Assembly (NCBI GenBank): GCA_022071955.1
Contig: JAJVIM010000003.1
Coordinates: 310,001-374,000 of the forward strand
DNA: 64,000 nucleotides
Direction of reading: 5' to 3'
DNA from: Anaerolineae bacterium
GTDB taxonomy: Bacteria; Chloroflexota; Anaerolineae; 4572-78; J111
Shown here piece by piece: positions 27,077 through 34,344 of the stretch. A program made the position numbers and the translations under genes. Position 1 is the stretch's first letter. Every line of letters begins with the position of its first letter. The notes beneath the pieces were generated by a model that ran no database searches, had not been told where the DNA came from, and was given only the letters and a program-made list of their open reading frames with translations.

Positions 27077-28237
27077 CCGGCTGCCCGTTCCCCGGCGCTG
27101 GCCCAGCGCGCCCAGATGCCCCGCCAGCGCGGCGAGGCTCTGCAAATTGTGGATGGGCAGAAAATCGTCAACAAAGGGCAGCGCGGCGGCCATCCCTTCA
27201 ACCAGCGGGCGATAGGTGGCTTTGCCCAGCAGCGGGTTGAGCCAGATCAGCCGGTAGCAGCGATGGTGCAGGTAGCGCATTTCCCGCTTCAGGCCGGCCA
27301 CGTCGCCCCGTTCCCAGCCATCGCTGATAATCACCACCACCGCCCCGCGCCGCAGCACCCGCCGGCTCCAGTGCTGGTTAAAGCTTTTCAGGCTGTCGCC
27401 GATGCGTGTGCCGCCCGACCAATCGGCCACTTCCCGCGCGGCTTCATCGAGGGCGCGGTCAATGTTTTTGAGCCGGAGCTGCGGCGTAATCCGGGTAAGG
27501 CGGGTGCCAAAAACAAAACATTCCACATTTTTAAGGCTGTGCGACACGCTGTAAAAAAATTGCAGCACCAGCCGGGCGTATTTTTCCATCGAACCGCTGA
27601 CATCGGCGATGAGCACCAGCGCCCGCTGTTTGATTTTTTTGCGCTGCCAGGCCAGCCCCAGCGGCACGCCGCCGTATTTGGCGGCGGTGCGCAGCGTTTG
27701 GCGCAGGTGCAGCAGCTCGCCGCCGGGGTCGGCCACCCGCCGCCGGGTTTGGCGCAAACTGACCTGCCACTGCATCTGCTGGATCAGCCGCTTAACGGCG
27801 TCCAACTCCTCCGGCGTCAGCTCAGAAAAATCTTTGCGGCGCAACACCTCCAGGCTGCTGAAGGTAGCCGATTTATCGGTAATTTCAATTTCCTCATCTG
27901 TGGCCCGGGCTTTGGCGGCCATGAGCGTTGCAATAGTGAATGTTTGCGGCTTTTTGGGTCGATGGTTGGACTGCCCGGCGGCGGCTGCCCGGCGGCGGCT
28001 GCTGTCTGCCGGCGGCACGCGCCAAAAACGGTTAAAAATCAGGTCGAACAGGCGCAGATTCTCGCGCCGGTTGAGCAGCAGGCCGCGCGCGGCGTAATAC
28101 ACCTGCTCGCGGCGGCCAAGGTCAATCAGGGTCAGCGCCCGGTCAAAATCGGCCATTTGCTGCAATGAAACCGGCAGCCCGGCCTGGCGCAGCGCCTGGG
28201 CAAAAACAACGGTGTTTTCAAAGAATAAAGAAGACAT
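27050..28237 (-). CDS. coxE: CoxE-like von Willebrand factor A domain protein
   Basis: A 395-residue protein with an N-terminal helical region (FFENTVVFAQALRQAGLPVS) and a C-terminal VWA domain carrying a MIDAS motif, LVLIADVSGSMEKY, plus GGTRIGDSL and the late Asp in VVIISDGWERGD. CoxE works with the CoxD AAA+ protein to mature the Mo-Cu site of CO dehydrogenase. I chose the ATG at 28237; a TTG two codons upstream is also possible, and neither has a strong ribosome site. The last residues, SRKQEVRSRK, are read from heptamer repeat DNA and are probably not ancestral. Confidence 0.88.
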   Translation of the reverse strand: MSSLFFENTVVFAQALRQAGLPVSLQQMADFDRALTLIDLGRREQVYYAARGLLLNRRENLRLFDLIFNRFWRVPPADSSRRRAAAAGQSNHRPKKPQTFTIATLMAAKARATDEEIEITDKSATFSSLEVLRRKDFSELTPEELDAVKRLIQQMQWQVSLRQTRRRVADPGGELLHLRQTLRTAAKYGGVPLGLAWQRKKIKQRALVLIADVSGSMEKYARLVLQFFYSVSHSLKNVECFVFGTRLTRITPQLRLKNIDRALDEAAREVADWSGGTRIGDSLKSFNQHWSRRVLRRGAVVVIISDGWERGDVAGLKREMRYLHHRCYRLIWLNPLLGKATYRPLVEGMAAALPFVDDFLPIHNLQSLAALAGHLGALGQRRGTGSRKQEVRSRK

Positions 28238-28244
28238 GGGCAAT

Positions 28245-28295
28245 TTACGATTTACGATTTACGATTGACAATTGACGATTGACGATTGGACATTG
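28245..28295. repeat. Heptamer tandem repeats (TTTACGA/TTGACGA) between coxD and coxE
   Basis: Units tttacga three times, ttgacaa, ttgacga twice, ttggaca. A second tract of related words (atcgtaa, atcgtaa, atccaaa, atcgtaa, atcgtta) lies at 28455-28496, adjacent to the coxD stop. Confidence 0.7.
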
Positions 28296-28354
28296 CCGGT
28301 CGGTCAATAACCATAAATTACAGTCTACGGTTGCCTGATTTTAGAAACAGAAGC

Positions 28355-28496
28355 ACTCGCAAAGTCGCCAGGGCGCAAAGAAAGAATGGAAATCAATGTG
28401 ACAACCCGGCATTCCTTGCACCTTGGCGTGAGAAACCGGGCAGGTTTGTCGTCATCAATAATCGTAAATCGTAAATCCAAAATCGTAAATCGTTAA
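28355..28496. repeat. 9-mer imperfect inverted repeat plus heptamer tract in the coxD-coxE gap
   Basis: Segments tcgcaaag/tcgccaggg/cgcaaagaa and their partial complements near cattccttgcaccttggcg form an imperfect hairpin at 28355-28440; the heptamer tract at 28455-28496 follows. With 28245-28295 this accounts for nearly the whole 255-base gap; no gene is seen. Confidence 0.5.
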
Positions 28497-29380
28497 CTTG
28501 TTACGGCCTGTTCAACTAACGCTGCGGCCACGCGGCCCCGGATTTTATCAATATCATCCTGATATTTTAGGATGATGCCCAACGTGGCGTTAACCACATC
28601 GGCATTGAGCTGCTGCGCGTTTAAGTGGGCCAGCGCCTCGGCCCAGTCCAGCGTTTCGGCCACGCCGGGCAGTTTGTACAGCTCTTGCTGGCGCACGGCC
28701 TGCACAAAGGCCACCACCTGCGCGGCCAGTTGCGCCGGCACGCCCGGCACTTTTAGCCGGACAATTTCAATTTCTTTGTAGGGGGAAGGGTAGTCAATCC
28801 AGCAGTACACGCAGCGCCGTTTGAGCGCGTCGTGGATTTCGCGGGTGCGGTTGGAGGTGATGATAACAATGGGTTTGTGAACTGCGCGGAGGGTGCCAAT
28901 TTCGGGGATGGTGATTTGAAAATCGGATAGCAGTTCAAGCAGGAAGCTTTCAAATTCTTCGTCGGCCCGGTCAATTTCGTCAATCAACAAAATAGGCGAC
29001 TGGCTATGGCTGTGGTCCAGCGCCTGGAGCAGTGGGCGTTTGAGCAAAAATTTCTCGGTGAAAATGTCGTCGGTGGCCGAGCCGGTTGGGGGGTGAACAG
29101 ATGAGTGCGCCTGAATTTCCAGAAGCTGGCGAGGGTAGTTCCACTCGTACACGGCGTGGCTAATGTCAAGGCCCTCGTAACATTGCAGCCGGATGAGCGG
29201 CGCGCTAAAAATGCGGCTGAGCACCTTGGCTACCTCGGTTTTGCCAACGCCGGGTTCGCCTTCTAAAAACAGGGCCTTTTCCATTTTCAGGGCCAGAAAC
29301 AGGCTGGTGCTCAGGCCGACGTCGGCAATGTACGCTTGATTTTCTAACAGCGTTGTCAGAGATTCTACGGAGTTTAGCAT
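28493..29380 (-). CDS. coxD: CoxD-like MoxR-family AAA+ ATPase
   Basis: A 295-residue AAA+ protein: Walker A GEPGVGKTEV, Walker B ILLIDEIDRA, sensor motif IVIITSNRTRE and an Arg finger region DALKRRCVYCWIDYP. MoxR ATPases act with VWA partners as maturation chaperones; CoxD is required to assemble the [CuSMoO2] centre of form I CO dehydrogenase. ATG at 29380 is chosen; a TTG at 29419 would add 13 residues of atypical sequence. It is the first gene of the cox block. A 12-base palindrome catgccggcatg at 29399-29410 lies just upstream and might be an operator. Confidence 0.9.
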   Translation of the reverse strand: MLNSVESLTTLLENQAYIADVGLSTSLFLALKMEKALFLEGEPGVGKTEVAKVLSRIFSAPLIRLQCYEGLDISHAVYEWNYPRQLLEIQAHSSVHPPTGSATDDIFTEKFLLKRPLLQALDHSHSQSPILLIDEIDRADEEFESFLLELLSDFQITIPEIGTLRAVHKPIVIITSNRTREIHDALKRRCVYCWIDYPSPYKEIEIVRLKVPGVPAQLAAQVVAFVQAVRQQELYKLPGVAETLDWAEALAHLNAQQLNADVVNATLGIILKYQDDIDKIRGRVAAALVEQAVTS

Positions 29381-29549
29381 AGTTGGCAGATATGATACAT
29401 GCCGGCATGCCAAAAACAAGCCCCAGCCGGGCCAGATTGGTGGCCCAGGTGGGCCAAATTATTGGGAGTTAACCAAAATGAGTCAGGGGAAAGTGAAATT
29501 GGGGGGAACTACCCCCTCGCGAAGCACCCCCCGGCCTGCGGCGCTTCAT

Positions 29550-30194
29550 TCAAACTAGCCGGCGGCGGACGGCTTCGGCGGCGGCCTGGGTGCGGGTTTC
29601 AACCTGGAGATCGGCAAAGATTTGGCGGAGTTTGCGTTTAACGCTGGTTTCGCTCAAAAAGAGATCGGCGGCAATCTGGCTGTTGCTGGCCCCGGCGACC
29701 AGCAGGCGCAAAATTTGCTGCGCTTCCTCGTCAAAATCAGGCGCTTCCGCAACCGGCGCGGGCGAATCTGAGATGACGCGCCGGACAATCTGGCCGGTTA
29801 CCTGCGGGCTTAACACGTGCTGGCCCTGGTACACCGCCCGGATGGCGTTCACCAGCATTTCATCGGACACACTTTTTAGCACAAAACCGTGCGCCCCGGC
29901 CCGCAGCGCCTCCATCACGTATTCGTCGTCATCAAAAGAAGTCAGCATCAGCACTTTAGCGTCTGGCTGGATTTGCTGGATTTGCCGCAAAACCTCCAGG
30001 CCAGATTCGCCGGGCATGCGGATATCCAGCAGGGTGATGTCCGGGGCCAGCCGTTTGACCAGATTGAGAGCCGTTGCGCCGTTGTCGGCCTCGCTCACAA
30101 TCTCAAACTCGGCGTAATTAGACAGCAGGCTGCGGATGCCCTGGCGCACAATGGGGTGATCGTCCACCACCAAAATCCGCATTCTATCCATCAT
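29550..30194 (-). CDS. NarL/FixJ-type response regulator
   Basis: A 214-residue regulator: receiver (residues 5-120; VVDDHPIVRQG, phospho-Asp in DITLLDIRMPGESG, Lys in GFVLKSVS) and C-terminal LuxR-type HTH (ILRLLVAGASNSQIAADLF, SETSVKRKLRQIFADLQV). The HTH begins FDEEAQQILRLL, a divergent form of the usual LTxREREVL. The ATG at 30194 overlaps the kinase stop as ATGATG/TGA. It lies 169 bases upstream of coxD on the same strand, so it may control the cox genes; that is inference. Confidence 0.9.
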   Translation of the reverse strand: MMDRMRILVVDDHPIVRQGIRSLLSNYAEFEIVSEADNGATALNLVKRLAPDITLLDIRMPGESGLEVLRQIQQIQPDAKVLMLTSFDDDEYVMEALRAGAHGFVLKSVSDEMLVNAIRAVYQGQHVLSPQVTGQIVRRVISDSPAPVAEAPDFDEEAQQILRLLVAGASNSQIAADLFLSETSVKRKLRQIFADLQVETRTQAAAEAVRRRLV

Positions 30195-31564
30195 TTAACT
30201 GGCTGCCTCCCCGCCAGCAGCGCCGCGGTTGGCGCGGTTAACGTTACCTGCGTGCCGTGGCCCGGCTGCGACTGAATTTCCAGGCTGCCTTTTAGCCGCT
30301 CGGCCCGTTCCTGCATGCTGAACAGCCCCAAATGGCCCACGCCGTTTTGCCGGACAATGGCCGGGTCAAAGCCCTGCCCGTTGTCTTGAACGGCAAGGCT
30401 GAATGTATCTGGCCTAAAGTTAAGCGTGATTTCCGCCTGCCCGGCCTGCGAGTGGGCGCTTACATTTTGCAGGGCCTCTTGCATGAGCCGGTAAATGCAA
30501 ATTTCCGCGTCGGAGTTAAGGCGGATGGGATCACCGTGAACCGTTACCTGGCAGGGGATGTTTGAATACTGCTCAAAACGCTCGGCGTAGCGGCGAATGG
30601 CCGGGGCCAGCCCCAGCGCATCGAGCGTGGGGGGATGCAGGTTGTGAACCACCTGCCGGATTTCGCCTTCAACGCGGTGGAGGATGGTTTGCATGGCCTC
30701 GTGGGAGTCTTCAACGCCGGCCAAATTGCCGTTGGTCAACCGTTCCCGCGCCGATTTCAGCTCAAGCATAGCCCCCACCAGCAATTGGTTAATGCCATCG
30801 TGCATATCCTGGGCAATGCGCCGCCGCTCGCGGTCCTGCACGTTAACGGTTTCGGTGAGCAACTGCTGAAGCTGAACCGTTTTCTGGGCCAGCGCTTCTT
30901 TGGCCTCGCGCAGTTGGCGGGTGCGGCTGGTCACCTTCCGTTCCAGCTCTTTTTTGGCGGCGGTAATTTCTTCGTACAGTTTGGCGTTGCGGATAACAAT
31001 GGCCACCTGCGCCGCGTAAGTCATCAACAACTGCTGGTGGCCGTCGTCGTAAGGTTCCGGGCGGTTGGCCACACCGATCATGCCAATGGGCACATCGGCC
31101 ACGCGCAGCGGAACGCCCAAAAAGGCGTTAACCGGGGGATGGCCGCTGGGCTGGCCCACCCGCTGCGGGTCCGCCAGCGCGTTATCGGAACGAACCGGTT
31201 TGTTTTCCAGCACCACGCGGGCAAAAATATTGGGCCGCAGCGGAATGAGGTGGTGATGCTGGTAAAACTGGCGGGCGGGGTGAAACCCCTGAATAGCCAC
31301 CACGTCCATGGCCAGGCTGTCGGGGGTGGTCAGCCCAACAAAGCCAAACTGCGAGTCGGTCAGTTCAAGGCAGTGGCGCAGGGCCGTATTCAACACCGAA
31401 TCCAGACTGCGCAGCGCCGACAGCTCAACCGCCAGGTGATACAGCGCCCGCAGCGGTTTTTGCCGGGTATCAGGCTGAGTCACAGCCTGCGCCGGCTGAT
31501 CGGCGTGACCGTTCCTGGCAACATCGCTAAAAAATGTTAGTTCGGATTCATAGTTTGGGTTCAT
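30191..31564 (-). CDS. GAF-domain histidine kinase, NarX/DesK type (HisKA_3)
   Basis: A 457-residue soluble kinase: GAF domain (about residues 45-195), a coiled coil (AAKKELERKVTSRTRQLREA), the HisKA_3 dimerisation domain with ERRRIAQDMHDGINQLLVGA (phospho-His), and an ATP-binding domain (EALQNVSAHSQA, DNGQGFDPA, GHLGLFSMQERAE). No membrane segment is seen, so the signal is cytoplasmic. ATG 31564 is chosen over a TTG six codons upstream. It is coupled by overlap to the NarL-type regulator that follows. Confidence 0.9.
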   Translation of the reverse strand: MNPNYESELTFFSDVARNGHADQPAQAVTQPDTRQKPLRALYHLAVELSALRSLDSVLNTALRHCLELTDSQFGFVGLTTPDSLAMDVVAIQGFHPARQFYQHHHLIPLRPNIFARVVLENKPVRSDNALADPQRVGQPSGHPPVNAFLGVPLRVADVPIGMIGVANRPEPYDDGHQQLLMTYAAQVAIVIRNAKLYEEITAAKKELERKVTSRTRQLREAKEALAQKTVQLQQLLTETVNVQDRERRRIAQDMHDGINQLLVGAMLELKSARERLTNGNLAGVEDSHEAMQTILHRVEGEIRQVVHNLHPPTLDALGLAPAIRRYAERFEQYSNIPCQVTVHGDPIRLNSDAEICIYRLMQEALQNVSAHSQAGQAEITLNFRPDTFSLAVQDNGQGFDPAIVRQNGVGHLGLFSMQERAERLKGSLEIQSQPGHGTQVTLTAPTAALLAGRQPVK

Positions 31565-32131
31565 TTGACTCGCCAAAGACAAAGGTTATTAGACCGAAAT
31601 ACTGATTATGTTTGGTTGGCGTTGGACTCTGGTTTTGGGAGGATCAAATTGGGCGGTAGAGGGTATTGTACCACAAATTTTGGTAATTTGAAGAAGCCGC
31701 CCCATGCGGCAACCCGTAGCAGCCCGGAGAGTAATTATTGTTAAAAACTCAGCAGGCCGATTCTAACTATTTTCTAGGAAAGAATGTGACATTTGTCACT
31801 ATTATTCGTTACTTTTTTATGATAGAGTTAACCTTGTTTCAAATTGTATATGGGTGCAGCCAATTTGAAGACCACGATCATAACTGAATAGTCCCGGCGC
31901 AAGTTAATTTTCTGTTGCCCTAAAATCATCTGATTTTCTAAGATGTCATTTTTAATTCCAGACAATCTTATGTGCGTCAGAATCTTTACGTTAGATGGCA
32001 TCAAAAGGGAGCTCTATTAAGCTGCGCAGGAGAACTAACATAGGAGACATTATCGCAGGATTACCGTCCAACTGAAGAGCACATCGTTTTCTACCCCAAA
32101 CCAATCTGATGAAACTCCAGGAGCGTTTCAC
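31565..32131. other. Non-coding divergent promoter region
   Basis: No gene is seen in these 567 bases. The DNA is noticeably more AT-rich than its surroundings, especially 31790-31860 and 31920-31960. It must hold the promoters of the leftward GAF kinase and rightward membrane protein. The only clear signal is the Crp-like site at 31785. Confidence 0.5.
31785..31800. promoter_or_regulatory. Possible CRP/FNR-family operator
   Basis: TGTGA-CATTTG-TCACT matches nine of the ten conserved positions of the Crp consensus TGTGA-N6-TCACA. It lies about 220 bases before the GAF kinase and 330 before the membrane-protein gene. A single site by eye is weak evidence. Confidence 0.3.
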
Positions 32132-33793
32132 ATGTCGATTTCAAAGTTACAGATCAAATCCGGACTTGTATTGGGCAGTTGTTTTTTTATTTTATACGTC
32201 TTTACCCTGTCACAGCATTTTACCGGCGACAGCCTCATGTTTGCCTCAGAGATCAATACCGGCCAGCTCTCAATTATGATGCCGCGCCACAGAGTCTTGG
32301 CAGATACGCTGGGCTATAGTTTTGTCTCCCTTTGGAACCTGCTAGCAGGCAGCAATGCGCTGTTACAACCGTTGCAAGTATTCAACGCGCTGTGTGGCGC
32401 GATCGCCGTGGTATTTGTTTTTTACATTTTGACAATGCTGACCGCTTCAAGAAAAGTTGCCCTTTTAACAGCGGTCGGATTTGGCGCATCAAACGGCATC
32501 TGGTTATTCAGCATCGAAGCTGAAATGGTAACGCCGGCACTTGCAGAGATGATTGCTGTCTTGATGCTGGCAGCAGGCTTTGCGGCAACCAGGCTTGTTC
32601 GTCGCCGCCATATTGTAGTAGCTGGATTATTAACGGGCTTTGCGATCCTGACTTATGCCCAAAATCTGCTCCTGGTTTTCATCGTCATTTTGGCGATTAT
32701 GTTGTCATCGAACAGATTTGCGCGTAAATTATCGGATGGCTTGCTTTTTGTTATTACAGTGACAGTGGCCACCGCTGCGGCCTATTTTGTTTATTTTTTC
32801 TATGTGGTAGGCCATATTCCCTTGAGCGGCGCATCTTTTTATCAGGGGCAGGGCAGTGGTCTGTTGTATGGCACGCTGTCGGTGAAGAATATTCCGTACG
32901 GCGTTTATGCCTTTTTGAAAACGGTGATGAATTACCCGCTTTTGCCGTGCGATGAATTCACCCGGACTTTTCTATCGTCGGCTTCATGGCCATCACGCCT
33001 GGGTTTTATGGCCTTTGAGTTGATTGTGCTGGCCTTGGTTGTGGCACCCCTCTGGGAAATTGTGCGCTCATGGCGAGACTATTCGCGGAGCTATCGGGCT
33101 AACATTCTGCTGTTTACTGTATGGTCGGCCTTGTTTGCTGCGTTTGCGTTCTACTGGGTCCCAAAGGATATGCAGTTTTGGCTGCCGGTAACAGCGGGCT
33201 GGTGGCTTTTAGCCGGGATTGGGTTGGCCCATAAAATCACTCACCAACCCCAGCGCTCGTGGTATGGGGCTGCTATTTTAATTGTTGGATTGGTCATCGC
33301 GGTGAACTTCGCTGGCAGCGTGCTGCCTCGCCAGTCGTTAGAGTCCAATCGTGAATACATGATCGCTGTCTCCATTAAAGACCATACCCAGCCACAGGAT
33401 TTGGTCGTTACAATCTCCGATAATCGCAACATTCAATTTTTCTCCGAGCGAAAGACAATTTCTCTGCTCGAAACGATATTGTGCGGGCAAGCCTCGCGCA
33501 CTGATAATGCCAAAGCATGGATGATCCAACAACTTGCTAACGAAATGGCGGTTGTTCAGAAAAACGAGGGCAGAGTTTTTCTGTATATTGAAAAATTTGA
33601 TGCGGAAGCACTCGCTACTTACGCAAAAGTTGGTCTGATACCTTCCGACCTGCAGTATTTAGAAACGATTCCGGCGTGGTCGGCTTATGATGCGGAATTT
33701 GTAGAAATACTGGGGTTAAGACAGTATCTCAGCGACGCATCGAACCAGTACATACAACCCATCTCATTATCCACTTCTACAGCGGAGTTTTGA
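32132..33793 (+). CDS. Polytopic membrane protein, GT-C/DUF2723-like
   Basis: A 553-residue protein with roughly ten membrane segments over residues 10-420 and a soluble C-terminal domain of about 130 residues. The first loop has FTGDSLMFASEINTG and PRHRVLADTLGYSFVSLW, reminiscent of the acidic first loop and PPGYPLYTLLG-type motif of DUF2723/GT-C glycosyltransferases; identification is tentative. Codons end in A/T more often than in neighbouring genes, and the 5' flank is AT-rich, which suggests transfer. AGGAG stands eight bases before the ATG. The stop lies at the edge of a broken gene on the other strand. There are no functional partners nearby. Confidence 0.7.
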   Translation: MSISKLQIKSGLVLGSCFFILYVFTLSQHFTGDSLMFASEINTGQLSIMMPRHRVLADTLGYSFVSLWNLLAGSNALLQPLQVFNALCGAIAVVFVFYILTMLTASRKVALLTAVGFGASNGIWLFSIEAEMVTPALAEMIAVLMLAAGFAATRLVRRRHIVVAGLLTGFAILTYAQNLLLVFIVILAIMLSSNRFARKLSDGLLFVITVTVATAAAYFVYFFYVVGHIPLSGASFYQGQGSGLLYGTLSVKNIPYGVYAFLKTVMNYPLLPCDEFTRTFLSSASWPSRLGFMAFELIVLALVVAPLWEIVRSWRDYSRSYRANILLFTVWSALFAAFAFYWVPKDMQFWLPVTAGWWLLAGIGLAHKITHQPQRSWYGAAILIVGLVIAVNFAGSVLPRQSLESNREYMIAVSIKDHTQPQDLVVTISDNRNIQFFSERKTISLLETILCGQASRTDNAKAWMIQQLANEMAVVQKNEGRVFLYIEKFDAEALATYAKVGLIPSDLQYLETIPAWSAYDAEFVEILGLRQYLSDASNQYIQPISLSTSTAEF

Positions 33794-34246
33794 GCTGTTT
33801 GCGGCCGGCAGGTGTTGCCGGCCGCATCGACAAAGGCGGGGTCGACCCAAACATTGATGCTGCCGGGCGTGATGGTACTCGGGCCGGTCCAATCGGTGGC
33901 GTTGGCCCAACTACCGCTGCCCCACAGCGTGCCGCTCAAATCGGCCCGGCCGGACAGCTCCACAACCAGCCCCACCGCGTGATCGAGCTAAAAACCGCCG
34001 AACACCGTTGGCGTTATCGGCCCAGACCACGGCAATGCCGTCAACCGCGCCGAGGTCGGAGTCGGTGATGGGGTCGCCGTTAGCGCCGGTAGCCAGCATC
34101 GCCGCCACTTGCGTGCCATCGGGGTTAAAGTGGTTCAAAAAGCCGGGGTCAAAATGAGGCTGGCCGCTGTTGTCCAGCAGCGGGGCGTGGTTACCCGCCG
34201 CCGTATTTTTGGCGGGAGAGATGACCGGGGCGGCAACGGCTCGCAA
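33794..34246 (-). pseudogene. Broken gene for an exported-type protein (two frames)
   Basis: Two overlapping minus-strand frames read as one protein: first APLLDNSGQPHFDPGFLNHF, TGANGDPITDSDLGAVDGIA and VVWADNANGV, then, after a frameshift near 33990, VGLVVELSGRADLSGTLWGS and NVWVDPAFVDAAGNTCRP. The Gly/Asn/Asp-rich, Trp-containing style is that of secreted or cell-surface proteins. No start, signal peptide or catalytic motif is left. Family not recognised. Confidence 0.5.
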
Positions 34247-34261
34247 TCAAGCACGATCTGT

Positions 34262-34290
34262 TTGAATGACTCACCCGCTTATGTTAAAAT
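34262..34290 (+). promoter_or_regulatory. Sigma-70-type promoter for the REC-GAF-GAF kinase
   Basis: TTGAAT at 34262-34267 and TAAAAT at 34285-34290 are 17 bases apart, giving a start near 34297 and a leader of about 48 nucleotides. Confidence 0.5.
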
Positions 34291-34344
34291 TGATATTGGT
34301 CGGCCGATGAACAGCGGTGGAAGGTTAATTTGAGGAGTGGGTGA

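Noticed and set aside
30635..31540. A 301-codon + strand frame opposite the GAF kinase
   Set aside because: Antisense shadow; the kinase frame has all catalytic motifs.
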